This document shows positions 12,245 to 23,578 of a DNA stretch of 64,000 bases, one piece after another (the stretch's first letter is position 1; each line of letters starts with the position of its first letter). Position numbers and translations under genes: made by a program. A model generated the notes under the pieces. It was given only the letters and a program-made list of their open reading frames with translations, did not search any database and was not told where the DNA came from. This stretch comes from Litoditis marina. Lineage: Eukaryota; Nematoda; Chromadorea; Rhabditida; Rhabditidae. The stretch is from assembly GCA_964036275.1 (NCBI GenBank), contig OZ038437.1, forward strand, positions 16,400,090-16,464,089, read 5' to 3'.

Positions 12245-12632
12245 ATAATAGAGTCTTGCGCAAGCTAGTTCACGAACGTAAACCAAATCAGGGTGTGGTG
12301 TTTGGGTAAATACAGTTCTCCTCAAGATCCAAGCGGTTCCACTGACCACAGTGCATTAGCCCGGACTTCACATAACTGAGGAGAGGAAGTAAAATGAGTC
12401 CTGGATTGAAAACACTGTTTCCACCAGGATGTGCCCTCCCCAAAGCAAGCGTTCGTTCACCTACACTAATTATTGCCTTATTCTGCTGTGATTGTATTTG
12501 GACTTTATTGACTTTCAGTCGAGATTGATAGAATATGACGTGTATCAATAGTAAACTATCACGAAGATCATTTTTCGTAGTTGCATATTGGAACACGCGG
12601 AGCAAAAGATACGATATTCTGTTGGTTAATCA

Positions 12633-12735
12633 CGTGAAACATGTTAAACACAGCAGAACACAGAAACGTGCATTGCCAACGTACACTATTCCGTATTAGA
12701 ATGCTAACTTCACGTGTATACTGTAGTTCACGTGA
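12633..12735 (+). repeat. CACGTGAAACATGTTAAAC repeat copy
   Basis: Copy beginning near CACGTGAAACATGTTAAACA, with the central GTGCATTGCCAACGTAC region and a shortened right end. Confidence 0.7.
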
Positions 12736-13119
12736 GCATTCCAGTGCAAATCGAACCATTTCACCAAAACTCCTACCGTACACATTTCAACTATGACAAT
12801 TTTTTAGTGCACACTTATTCCCGAGAACCATTTCAAGCACAATTCGTAGAAATAAATCCAAATCGAATGCAAAACTTCTTAGTCTGTCCTAGAATTTTAC
12901 GTATGCACAACCTTCTAAACGGCTCGTATTCATACTGCTTGAGTCTCAGCTGGTCAAAAGTGATATGCAAAAATGTTATTTTTCTCTGTTCTAGTACAAC
13001 GTGTTCTTTCCAGTACGAAAACTATTTCCTTTGTTAACTCACACTTTGTTCTAAAACATAAAAAGAACGCAATATTGACAAATTATTTGAAACTCTCCTT
13101 TCATACAGATAACCTCACT

Positions 13120-13172
13120 ATGTTGATGAAATGATTCATGTTTTTGATGCAGCCAGACATGAGATAAGACCA
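13120..13172 (+). promoter_or_regulatory. Upstream block shared with the downstream paralog
   Basis: ATGTTG.TGAAATGA.TCATG, then TTT.TG..GCAGCCAG and AGATAAGACC, recur at 17893-17966 upstream of the second tandem paralog. The AGATAAG core fits a GATA-factor site and TGA.TCAT resembles a bZIP site. It lies about 620 bp before this gene's start. A duplicated control element is an inference from shared sequence alone. Confidence 0.45.
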
Positions 13173-13558
13173 AGAACGCTTGAACACTCCGTAACACAAC
13201 TTCATATCGATAAGTGCACGGTTTTTATGTCGGTTATGTCAAATTAAGATTGATAATATAAGGTTTATTGATGAATTTGTATTGACTGATTGAGTTTTGA
13301 TTGATTTATCTATATACAAGCATGTGATATACATAGAGACTACAGGAAAACTAAAACCAACAGAATTTGAAGAAGATTGTTTTTAATCTTTCAAAATACG
13401 ACGAACCACGTGTTTTCACGTTAATTGTACATAACATTGTTATTTCACTCAGCGTGTTTCGAGCGTGAACTTTATAGAAATTCCTATTCATACTTGAACT
13501 CCTACGGTATACATAGACAAATTACTTCTGAACTGGAAAAATTCGAAAATTTCAAAGT

Positions 13559-13683
13559 TTTAAAGAAGGACGATTATGTGGTCCAATCGCAACGCTTCAG
13601 TCCTTTAAACCGCAATATATTTTTCAATTGCAGTTTAAAGGACCGATGTAACGGGATTGGTCCACATAATCGTCCTTCTTTAA
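13559..13683. repeat. AAGAAGGACGATTATGTGG hairpin MITE, full copy
   Basis: Near-perfect palindrome between TTTAAAGAAGGACGATTATG and CATAATCGTCCTTCTTTAA. Lies about 100 bp upstream of the start codon at 13787. Confidence 0.9.
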
Positions 13684-13786
13684 CTCGATTAAAAACCCTG
13701 TTTTGCTTCGGTAGAATTTCGCTGAGATTCCAAGATTTTATTGTCCCCAGGGTTCTGACGATCTCATTCAAATATTCTTTATTATC

Positions 13787-16700
13787 ATGACCTCCACTTC
13801 AACCAATGCTGACCAGATTGTGAGTGTTTCTTTGCGTATACCAGAGAAAGACGTCGAAACATTCAAACAACAGATGGTAAGTCCGAAAAGATCATGTCAA
13901 AATAAATTTACAAACACTCTTTTTATGTACGAGAAATTTTCCAGATAACTGTACAGAATGAAGAGCTATATGAAGTTATTATTAACACTAAACTTTTACT
14001 GACCAAAGTGTAGTTTCATAATATGGAGCTCATGTTACTCCTAAGTTTATAATTCACATTATCCAAGTCTGAACGGTGTGAGCTGCCCTATTCTGCTGAG
14101 TTTGTAGTCTCGTTGGCTTGCGGTCACAAAAAGTGAGTTTGTCGTCCAGAGTACGTATGCTAGACGATCCCGGCCCCTCCATCCCATCCTGCGTCTCTTC
14201 AAACATACGCTATTTCTCTGCTCTTACATCACACTGGGATGTAAGAGACGAGAAATAGTGAGGCAGAGCGAGAGACGCAGGATGTGAAGAAGGTGCCGGG
14301 ATCTTCCAGCATACGTATTCCGAAGTTAGAGAGATCAAACTACAACTAAGACATGATCACTGACTATAGTTGTAGCTCGAACGAAATCGGGGTATACTGT
14401 ATGTCTCGTTTTGTACTGTGTAAGAACACATATATACGACTGATCAACAGCGTCGTTGGTATACGTCCAGTTGGTGTAGTGTTTAGTGTCCGGGCCTCCC
14501 ACACATTTAGCCCCGGTTGAAGTCTCACATGACGCGGATGTTTCAATTTTTGGTCGTTTATTTTTTACAAAACAACGTTAAGACTGATCTTGGATATACG
14601 AATCTGCAGTTCCACACGAAGGCCTCAAACTTTGAATCCATCTCGTTACAATCTCCTTCAAGCGATGAGCTCACAGTGAGTAATTTTTTACGACACATAT
14701 GAAACATTCATGTTGTTTCAAAGTGTCTTCATTTGAAACTACCCATAGTTTACCTAACGCAAACTTTAGTCACATGCTTCTTACGCAACGCGCACTTTGG
14801 GAAGATGTGTTCATGGTAAATGCTGCACTCTTCTCTTGTGTTTGTTCTATCGCCTTGATTTACACGTCAAATTCAGTGGTTCATCTGTGAGTGCGTATCG
14901 AAGGACTATTTACGTATTTCCACACCTTAACTTAACGAGTGTGTAACATTTTCTGGTAATTCCCAGTTATTGATTGGTGTACAAGGCTCAAAAAATATGT
15001 CATCACTTGCTTGCCAGCGGCTGTTTATGAACAGCTGTCGTGAATTACACTAAACTACAAAGTTCAAGCTACAGATTATCCAAACTTCTTTTAGGAAAAC
15101 GAAAATAACACGAGGCGCCGTTATTTGACTGTTTTGTCCGCTAACGTGCACTTATTATAAGCTCGCTCGAACTCGCTCGAACTGTATTCTTTTCCTTTTT
15201 AACACCTCTCTGCTATTTATCAGACCAACTAAATACTATATTCTACTATGAAATTTTATTTTTACTTTGTAGTTAGAACTTTGTAGTTGTTTGGACCGAA
15301 CAGCTGCTGTTGTCACTTGCGCGCCTACAACTGTTGCGGTACGGTGTAACAGTAATTACGAAACACATCCTAGTTTTACGGCAACAGCTCCATTCTCAAC
15401 TATTCTAGCTCCAGTGTTCACGTCCCAAAAAACTAGTAAGTTTGCACGTTTACTTTATTCTCACTGAGTTTCGATTTTTAACACCTTTTCCTGGGTGGTG
15501 AGGGAAAAAATGTTTCTATACGAACCGAAATTCTGAAATTAGTGAGACTAGAAGTGAATGTGAAAACAGAGGAACAAGCGTGGTTATTACTTCTCATTTC
15601 TGTTACTATTGTGACTGTTTTCGTTGTTACCATCAGCGATCTTTTCATAGCCGACCGAATGAGCTGGAGATAACGCTCATCCATTCTTAGTTTCCACGAA
15701 CCCCACCTTTTACGGATAGTTTTTTTAGGACCACTGGATTGATTCAAAGTTATATTGGACTCGAAGACGGCTAAGTTAGGTTGTTATAAATCTTATTGTC
15801 AATAATTATTTTTTTCAGTTGACGATCACCGATCGCTGCACATCTTCTGCAGTTGTCAGAAATTCTGAGGAAGGGTTTGAAAATATGGCGCTCAAAGATC
15901 TCACTTCCAAGAAAATTAACGAATCTTACGCCTTGTCGACTTCCAAGGATATTTTTGAATGTGAAGGAAAGTGAGTTATTCTCATACATCAGATATTAAA
16001 GAAACAAGCTAGGAATATGGTTACAAGTGTCAAACTGATAAAACAAAAAAAATTGTCAGAATAATGTCGAAGAAAAACTTTAAAGAGCCTGATTACTTGG
16101 GCATCAGAAATTAACACAAACCCAATAATGAAGGGATTAAACCGAACTGAAATGTTCGTAATCGTACTGTAGAAGTGTCAGTAGACATAGAAAAGACTAT
16201 ACTAGTAGAGCATAATATTTTTAATAGACAACAAGTTTTTTTTTCATTAAATTCAACACCAATGTTTTCAGCAGAGTCGTTCTCCGGTTTCTGGACCTGG
16301 ACATCAATGAGAAATTCTCCAATTATCGATTTTTATCAGCGGACAGAAAAAGGGTTGATGTTAGTTTTCAAGGGAAACCCAAGTATCGCGTGGAGGCTCA
16401 TCAGGTATAGTTTTAGACAGTTGTACAGTCACGTGAAACAGTTAAACACAGCAGAACTGAGAAACGTGCACTGAAAAAGTGCAAGATCTCTCATTGGAAT
16501 GCATACTGGACGTGACTATTCAATTCACTCCTAGTAAATGGTATCTTCACACGTACGTGAACCTGTATTGATTTTGAGTATTTTGGGTATCTTCAAGAAA
16601 ATTGGTAACCTGTCTCCAGAATTGAATTATTGGAATCAAAATGTTTTGAAATGATATTGTAGGAGTCTCAGTAGTAATAAGCACTATTATAGTATGTGAG

Positions 16701-17038
16701 CAAGTGGATGCATGACAAGACATGATAAGTATACTGTTGGTCAACTGCACACCCAAGTGAAACAGGTTAAACACAGCAGAACTGAGAAACGTGCAATCAC
16801 AGAGTGCACGCGGCCTCATTAGAATCTAACTTTTGTGACTAGTCTTAATTCTAGTATGATTAACAGAAACTGTTATCTAGATTTCAATTTTACATTCAAT
16901 ATACAATATTTCCAGCACTACCTGATTGAAGGAGCCGAATACAGAAAATTGGAGAGGTGGCAGAAGCCCCACTGCCACATCAAACTTATGGGATACAACA
17001 ACACCACTTTTGTCCTTGTAGATTATTCTAAATCATAG
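13787..17038 (+). CDS. Unrecognised five-exon protein, tandem paralog A (196 aa)
   Basis: Exons 13787-13876, 14583-14675, 15819-15970, 16272-16404 and 16916-17038 join in phase and end at TAG. I do not recognise the family. The protein is soluble-looking, with no signal peptide or membrane segment. An N-terminal strand/helix (PEKDVETFKQQM) leads to LGYTNLQFHTKASNFESISL, a middle helix with NMALKDLTSK..NESYALS, then VVLRFLDLDINEKFSNYRF and a C-terminal WQKPHCHIKLMG. Every exon has a counterpart with the same phase in the gene at 19504-23578, so the two arose by tandem duplication. The exon 2 acceptor is TTAAG rather than TTTTCAG. The WQKPHCHIKLMG block is identical in both copies, suggesting the C-terminal part is under strongest constraint. 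Confidence 0.8.
14149..14320. repeat. GAGTACGTATGCTAGA palindromic MITE, copy 1
   Basis: About 170-bp palindrome: GATCCCGGC and ATCCTGCGTCTC near the left end mirror GAGACGCAGGAT and GCCGGGATC at the right. The centre is ACATCACACTGGGATGTAAG. Located in intron 1 of paralog A. Confidence 0.85.
14440..14540 (+). repeat. tRNA-derived SINE-like copy
   Basis: A-box-like AGTTGGTGTAGTGTTTAG and B-box-like GGTTGAAGTCTC, followed by ACATGACGCGGAT. It ends about 40 bases before exon 2 of paralog A. Confidence 0.6.
16419..16536 (+). repeat. CACGTGAAACATGTTAAAC repeat copy
   Basis: Full copy immediately after the exon 4 donor of paralog A, from ACAGTCACGTGAAACAG to TTCACTCCTAGTAAAT. Confidence 0.75.
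16742..16858 (+). repeat. CACGTGAAACATGTTAAAC repeat copy
   Basis: Second copy in the same intron of paralog A, same orientation as 16419-16536, from AACTGCACACCCAAGTGAAA to TCTTAATTCTAGTATGAT. Confidence 0.75.
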
Positions 17039-17892
17039 ATATTCTCTGAATGTTAATCTTATATATTTTCTGAACGAGTGACATTCCGGGTAGTTTCCCA
17101 CATTTTTAACTTTTAAGTGTGTTATTCAAGTTTCCAGATATATTTTACTCATTTAAAAGTCTTTCCTTACTCAGTGAGACATCGATGTTTGAGTTTATTT
17201 TTACAACGCATATCATAATAACTAAGCTTTTATAGTTTTTGTCGTTTTTGAATGGACACCTACAGTGTACAGTTTTTCGAATTACACAAAAACACATCAT
17301 AATCAGTCTTTCAACATTCAGTTTGTACTGTCAATAACACCATTGAGCTATATTTTCACCATATTGTGAACGAATGAAATGTACAAACAGAAAGTGTGTT
17401 TAGGGAAACAAATCTGTTTGTTTTCCATTCGCAACTTCTAGGTTATACAATAAGTGTGAGTGGGGTCGCATTCATATAACGGGCATCACACCAGATTGTT
17501 TATTTGTCTTCTGCGGTATAATACACAAACTAACCCATTGCGTGGATTACGGTACTTTTCTGGTCAGAATTTTTACCGCTGTTTACTCAATATAATCTAT
17601 ACTTTGTCAAACAAAATACATATTATTTGGTAACATATTACAAGAAAACTTATTGCTCTCGTTATGAAAGTGAAGGAAAAATTAATTTTGTCTTTTCAAT
17701 CTTTCACGTGAGTTTTGCGTGACTCCGAATGTTTCTAGATTTATCGAAACATAGCTGAAGATAGCTACAGAAACTTATTGTTTCCTTTTCAGTCAAAATT
17801 CTCAAATTATCGATCGTATAGAGATGAAATTCCAACCCAACTATCGTCGTTTCCTATACTCTTTCCCAGTATTCAATTTGCACAAAGTGAGG

Positions 17893-17966
17893 CAATGTTG
17901 TTGAAATGAGTCATGTTTGTGGAGCAGCCAGCCGCTGAACCATTAGATAAGACCCTCAACGGTTGA
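17893..17966 (+). promoter_or_regulatory. Upstream block shared with paralog A
   Basis: Matches 13120-13172, including GAGTCATGTTT, GCAGCCAG and AGATAAGACC with a small insertion. Lies about 1.5 kb upstream of paralog B. Retention in both copies, while surrounding DNA has diverged, suggests selection or a late duplication endpoint. Confidence 0.45.
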
Positions 17967-18829
17967 GATCGGCTATTTATAGAGAACCTTTCTAATCTTT
18001 TAAAACTTTTTCACGTTTTTCGGTGTTTTGAGACCGAATTCCACGTTCCCATTTAATCTGAACCATTACAATTAGCTCCAACGTTTTATGTCTCCAAGTC
18101 CTTCTTTTTTCATGGAAATTCCCCAATTTTTCCTATTGACAATACTTGTGCCAAAAAAACTAAACTGCTGAAAACTATAAAAAATTTAGAACTATGCTGC
18201 ATGATTGGATTCCGTCATATAAATATATGTTTGAAGATCTAGATATTTTGAAACCACTACCTTGAAAGCAACCATAGTGTAACCATCTGTCGCTAATTGA
18301 CCATGAAAAGGAGTCAGAACTAAGGAAATTATAATATGCATATCTTGTGAAATAAATAAGCCTTCTGGAATGTATTGTTAAAGTGACATTATTTTATGAA
18401 CATATCTTATGTTCTGACTCTTGAGTCAATAATGAACATATCTTATGAAATAAAAGAGAAGTCTATTCAGAAATGTGATTGTAACATTCTTGTTCTGTTT
18501 TTCCGATACGAAAAATGTTTGTATGGTAAAATTTACAGTTTGTTTTCAAAGGACCAGGTCTTATATACTTATCTCCGCGCGCTTATGGTATCTTACAGTA
18601 TGAATTCTGAACCCTTATTCATAGTTCTATGTTGCTATGGGAAACAGTTTCGTAATTCGTACTATGTTTTTTTTTCTCTTTTCAACTCACTTTTTTTCGA
18701 ATTGATGGTTGTTGTCTATCTCACTGTGTTTGTAGTTTGATCCCGTTTCTTTTTGGTCGAAATTTCGGAACTTCGGTATATTGAGTTCAAACTACAATCC
18801 AGCGTTGTTGTTCTCCTGTATAGAAAGTA

Positions 18830-19080
18830 GGGTTGTTAATAAGTTATGAAATATTTCGACTTTCGACTTTCGGATCATTTGAGTTTTTTTCGAATATTTC
18901 GAATTTCGACCAATGTTTAAAAATTGACTAATGTTCTGCATAAAGTCGAAACCTCGGTTTCCATTGTTTCTAGTTTTGATTATCTCATTATTCGAAATTA
19001 TGGAAATTTTCGGCTTTCGAATTTATATTCGAAACTCGAATTTCGACTTTTTTACGAATATCTCCGGCTCTCGATTTTGA
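18830..19080. repeat. AGGGTTGTTAAT...TTCGA-rich element, copy 1
   Basis: Begins AGGGTTGTTAATAAG and is dense in TTTCGA/TCGAAA. It resembles the insert at 25526-25846, whose borders are fixed by a target duplication. No clear duplication is visible here. Confidence 0.5.
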
Positions 19081-19503
19081 GTGTGACCAAATCATAGTTG
19101 TAGTTTAATCTCAAACTCACAAATTCTGATTGAAACCACATGATTAAATTAATAACACTGCGTGAAATGCAACATATTTGCTTGATTTCGAAAAAAGTGA
19201 ACATTTTAGAACCGGTTTTCGTGTGAGGACGACCGCGCTCGTTCGTTTCGTTTTTTCGAATAGTTGCCAGAAAACGACGTGAAAGAAAGTATGTTGCTAG
19301 CTTTTCACTAGTATTGTTTGACTTTATTACTTAAAAGGTTCTCGTTTTTTGACTGATTTTTCGCTCAGATTTTGCACTGTAAAACACGTTTACAGTTTGT
19401 AGGTTAGAATATCAGAATTATGAACATACAACATGATCTTTTTTGAGAAACGTCGAAAGTTTATATCATAATAAGAAAAATTACAGATCAAGCTCCGCCA
19501 AAA

Positions 19504-22500
19504 ATGCAGAGTGCCACCGAATCAGAGGAAATGGTCGAAGTGTCGTTTCAAATGGCGCAAACTCACGTTGAAGTCTTCAAACAACGAATGGTAAGTTGAA
19601 AAATACTATCTTTTTTTCTGCCAAAAACTTGTGAATGAGCATTTGTTTGTAGAACCGGGTTTTGAAACCTGGTACAACACAAGGACAGCATGCAATTCCG
19701 TAACTTTCTGTAATCTTGTCCGTACTGCTGTGATTTTAGTCATCGCCAAAGTTGTACTTTGCAATACCTAGTGTGAACACAGTACGACCTAGAACGCATA
19801 CATGAGTACGTATGCTGGAAGATCCCGGCACCTTCATCCCATCCTGCGTCCCTAGCTCTTCCATACTATTTTGCGCCACTCCTATCCCGGCGGGATGTGA
19901 GAGCAGAAAAATAGCGTATGTTTAAGGAGACGCAGGATGGGACGAGAGTGCCTTCCAGCACACGTACTCTGAGTGTTTCTATATCGTAGTTTGACACACT
20001 TGTTCAAGTCGAATTTCGCAACATATGTTGTTTATACTCATCAAACCACAACAGAAATTTGATCACCCACACGTCATACGCGCGTTCATTATTCAGTTGT
20101 ATTAGTTGTGTTCTCGCGCAAGTTTACTAATCACACCGCTCTTCAACAGAAAAAGTAGAACACTGTGAGTCTCACTTAGGTTTGGCTTTTCTACTTGCAA
20201 AGGTTGCTGAAATACTCAGCACATGATGGTGTTATTGTAGTGTTGCTTAGATCTCTACAATACATTCTTCGAAAATTGAAATCGAAAAGAGTGTTTTATC
20301 TCTCAATCGACTCTTATTCCCTTACAGAATAAGTGTTCGGTAACATTTCGAACAAAGATGAAGTTTGTATTAGACATAACTCACACGAAAGTTCGAATGT
20401 GTACTGTACTAGTTGTATTAGAAATGATGTTGACTATATTTTTTCAGAACGAACTGGGTTACGGTAATCTGGAGATTCACAAGAAAACCTCGAACTTCGA
20501 GTCAATTTCGGTTCAAACTTCTAGGGAGGTCACAGTGAGTGTTTTTTTTTTCTGTATGTTTTATTGATGCTGTAACATAGTGACTATCAACTATTGATTG
20601 ATTGGTGCTGTTAAAGGGGGACAGAAGGAAAGTTAATATGAAAGAGCTTATCAAGAGAAACCGATAAGTATAATTTTTAATTGAAACTAACGAGCCTAAT
20701 TTGCATACCGTTGACACGTGGTTGCCTGTTCTGGCGCGCGCAACGTTATATTTAGGTACCCCGGGGTACCTAAACTAGCTTTCCTTTCTGCCCCCCTTTA
20801 ATACACTGTTAGTGTCAGCTGTCCTTGACTACACCAAGCTACAAAGTTCAAACTACATTTCATTGAAACGCGTTGAAGTGACACGTACATAAGAAAAATA
20901 GAATACTCTGAGAGATTCGACAACGCAAAACCGGATTGTTCCAAATTGATTAACCAATTACAGTACTGGGTCGAATGGAGCAACTTTTTATAATGTAACA
21001 CACGCGAGAAACACCAAAGCAGGGCTACAAGGCTGAAGTCATTTCATAGTTTGGACTGTAGTTTGACCTTTGTAGCTGTGTAAACTGTTTGGCGACTTGC
21101 CAGGCAGCTGTTGCCGCCTGCTCAGAACGATTGGCGCCAGTTTTCCTCGATTGGCCAGCTACAGAAGCGAGAGAGTGTGCAGGTCAATGAGGCCGCAGAC
21201 ATCTGGGTTTCTCTGACCTGCACACTCTCTCGCTCAGCCAATAAAAAAGTGGCTGGCCAATTGGCTGGGAATTGTCTGAGTGCGCGAGGCTTACAGTGTA
21301 ATTATTAATTATGGTTATGACAGAGACATTAGTCTCAATTCAAAGCCAAGTATTTTACACTCTTTTTCGAAATTCAAACGCTCAGAGAAGCACCTAAATT
21401 CTAGTGAGTATTTGTGTGTACGGTGTTTTTGTTGTTCTCAAATTTATTAAGAAAACTGTGCAAATAGATAATTTTGTTATACACGAACTCACGTAGTACA
21501 AATCTCGAGAAGTTTTTTTTTCCGAAAGGTGTGCTCAATAAAAAAAGAATTTTCAAGTTATGGTGCTACAACTAAACTATCATACTACAACTAAAATGTC
21601 ATCATTTCTTATAAGTGATGCAGACTATACTAGCATAAACCAAATATACTTCAACAGTATACAATTCACCTCATTTTAATATGAAACTATATCATATTAT
21701 ATGAGTTTTTTCAGTTAACCACGGCTATCAGAAATTCTGTGAAGGAGTTCGGAAACATGGCGCTGACAGATTTGAGTTCGAAATTGAATGAATCCTACGC
21801 GTTGTCAGCTTCGAAGGAAATTAAGGAATCTGGAGGACGGTAGGCTCATTAGTCAGCTAATCATTGACATAAATATAGGGAATTAACACAAACAGCTAAC
21901 ACAAACAGACATTTGAAACAAAATATTGAAACAAAATCTTTCATGGGAGTTAATCAGAGACCGATTAAGTCTTGTACATAAGTACTAACAGGTTAAGTAC
22001 GCCGAAGAGTTGGAGCAGAGAAATAGCACAGGTTCGAAAAAACGGTTGGGCATTGACACTAAAGGTGCAATATTTATAAACCGTCATCTCATGTGAGACT
22101 CGAACCTCGCCCAGAAGTATGGCAGGCGCGGACTCTAACCACTACCCCAACTTGGCTCCTATTAGCGGACAGATCGAATATGGGTGTTGGTACACAGCAC
22201 AAAACGAGATAAAGAGTAAACCGCAGCCTTTCTTTGAGCGACGACTATAGCAAGCCGTGATAATTTGACTACCACACCAGTAAATCAGGGTTGTTAGTTT
22301 GAACTTTAATGCAGTTTTTACCTAAAACGGTCAAAACCTTCAGTTTTACTGCTGCTCATTTTGTTCGTAGTATACGTGCGTTTGACATGGGCCCGTGCGA
22401 ACAAATCAATAATTGAATCAAATATTGACATTTGATTTGACGTTATGTTTTCGAAACATTACATTGTTAGATTTTTCAGCAGAGTGGTGCTTCGATTTCT

Positions 22501-23578
22501 CGATCTCGACGTGAATGAGACCTTTTCCAACTACCGTTTTCTCTCGGGAGACAATAAGAAGATCGATGTGTCCTTCATAGGAAAGCCCAAGTACAGGGTA
22601 GACCACAATACGGTAGGTTTTTCTGAGTTTTTCATTTATACATTTGTTTATGTATTCACTTATCCGAGCAAAAAGATAACGCGGGGTGCGCGGATTTTCT
22701 CAAGTGTTCTCAATTGAATGAAAATTGCGGAAAACTGAAAACTCGAAAAGAAGTAACGTTCACATTTCCGAATCCACTTGTTGATAGCGTAAGCTTTGGA
22801 CAACAATCTCAAATGGTGTTTAGAAAGAGAAAAATCATGATCGCTTACGAAATTCCCGCCCACTATTTCCCAGTCCTTGTATTTCGCCCGAGTTTGATAC
22901 AATGAAGTGTGTAAAATAGAGTAAAAACTGTATAAAAGGCGGTGACGGATTGTTTTATACATAAACTAGGGGAAGGGGGATACTTACACTTTATAGACGT
23001 GCTTTCACAGTCATACATCAGCAACTGGGAAGTTTGCAACAAACCCCATAATATCCGGAAAATCATGAATGAAAGAATATCTGATTCAATATGAACCTGT
23101 ACTGTGCGACTATGACGTCTGTACCTCCAGTACTAACCTCTCAAGCATACGCTTTTTTTGTGCTCTCACGGGATACTAGGCTTGCGAAATAGTACTCTCA
23201 GCGAGAGACGCAGAATGTGAGCGAACTACCGGGATGTTCCAGCATACGTACTATGGAGTTCATTTAGGAAATTTGAAATATAACTTCTTCATAAAACATA
23301 ACATTCACGAACTTACTAGTTTATTAAGTTTACAAGTACAGAATATGCACTTTTTCAGAAAATTTGAAATATAACTTCTTCATAAAACACAATATTTACA
23401 AACTTACAAGTTCATTAGGTTTACAAGTACATAATATGCACTTTTCCAGAAGTACCTCATCGAAGGTGCTGAGATGAGACCCATGCTGGAACGTTGGCAG
23501 AAACCCCATTGTCATATAAAATTGATGGGCTTTGGAACTACAAAATTTGTAGCAGTCGACGAATCTCCTCAAAAATGA
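19504..23578 (+). CDS. Unrecognised five-exon protein, tandem paralog B (186 aa)
   Basis: Exons 19504-19590, 20448-20534, 21715-21839, 22480-22612 and 23450-23578 join in phase and end at TGA. Layout and intron phases equal those of the gene at 13787-17038. Clear matching blocks are EVFKQRM, LGYGNLEIHKKTSNFESIS, NMALTDLSSKLNESYALS, RVVLRFLDLDVNETFSNYRF and YLIEGAE with WQKPHCHIKLMG. Exon 2 uses a canonical TTTTTTCAG acceptor, which shows where that of paralog A should be. The last intron ends in a 90-bp direct duplication that includes the acceptor. I do not recognise the family and see no signal peptide, membrane helix or catalytic motif. Exon-level conservation with synonymous-looking differences argues both copies are real genes. 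Confidence 0.8.
19805..19969. repeat. GAGTACGTATGCTGGA palindromic MITE, copy 2
   Basis: Arms CCTTCATCCCATCCTGCGTC and GACGCAGGATGGGACGAGAG flank an ATCCCGGCGGGAT centre. In intron 1 of paralog B, the same intron as copy 1 in paralog A. Confidence 0.85.
20614..20803. repeat. MITE with TTAAAG...GGAAAG termini, copy 2
   Basis: TTAAAGGGGGACAGAAGGAA at the left and TTCCTTTCTGCCCCCCTTTA at the right. Contains the same GGTACCCCGGGGTACC palindrome as 6648-6846, in inverted orientation. Confidence 0.8.
21090..21280. repeat. Palindromic element with TGGCCAGC / GCTGGCCA arms
   Basis: GCGAGAGAGTGTGCAGGTCA on the left mirrors TGACCTGCACACTCTCTCGC on the right, and outer TTGGCCAGCTAC and GTGGCTGGCCAATTGG also pair. 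It is a hairpin MITE in intron 2 of paralog B. The long open frame over it is incidental. Confidence 0.75.
22083..22162 (-). repeat. tRNA-derived SINE-like copy
   Basis: On the minus strand: AAGTTGGGGTAGTGGTTAGA (A-box-like) and GAGGTTCGAGTCTCACATG (B-box-like). The flanking 22163-22260 segment carries the linked GTACACAGCAC and AAAGAAAGGC motifs in reverse. In intron 3 of paralog B. Confidence 0.65.
23113..23253. repeat. GAGTACGTATGCTGGA palindromic MITE, degenerate copy 3
   Basis: Shortened, diverged copy ending ACCGGGATGTTCCAGCATAC. In the last intron of paralog B. Confidence 0.65.
23270..23449 (+). repeat. 90-bp tandem duplication spanning a 3' splice site
   Basis: Two head-to-tail copies (about 23270-23359 and 23360-23449) share AATTTGAAATATAACTTC, TTTACAAGTACA.AATATGC and a terminal TTTTTCAG or TTTTCCAG. 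The second copy supplies the acceptor of exon 5 of paralog B; the first carries a decoy acceptor. Confidence 0.85.

Larger units (their letters stand above)
4062..13786. other. Gene-poor 9.7-kb interval filled with repeats
   Basis: I see no supportable gene. The interval holds MITEs (listed separately), GA microsatellites at 5518-5577, 7840-7955 and 8100-8232, a trinucleotide AAT stretch near 9030-9065, and repeated ACTCCTACAGTA-type terminal fragments near 10310 and 11210. Open frames of 60-110 codons have biased composition and no flanking splice logic. The AT-rich part at 4100-5300 shows nothing recognisable; it could hold upstream control DNA or a 5' exon of the CDR-like gene. Confidence 0.55.
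17039..19503. other. Interval between the tandem paralogs
   Basis: No gene found. It holds a conserved block at 17893-17966 shared with the upstream side of paralog A, an A/T-rich stretch, a TTCGA-rich repeat at about 18830-19080, and a CTACA-type acceptor (TTACAG near 19485) just before the start of paralog B. Confidence 0.6.
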
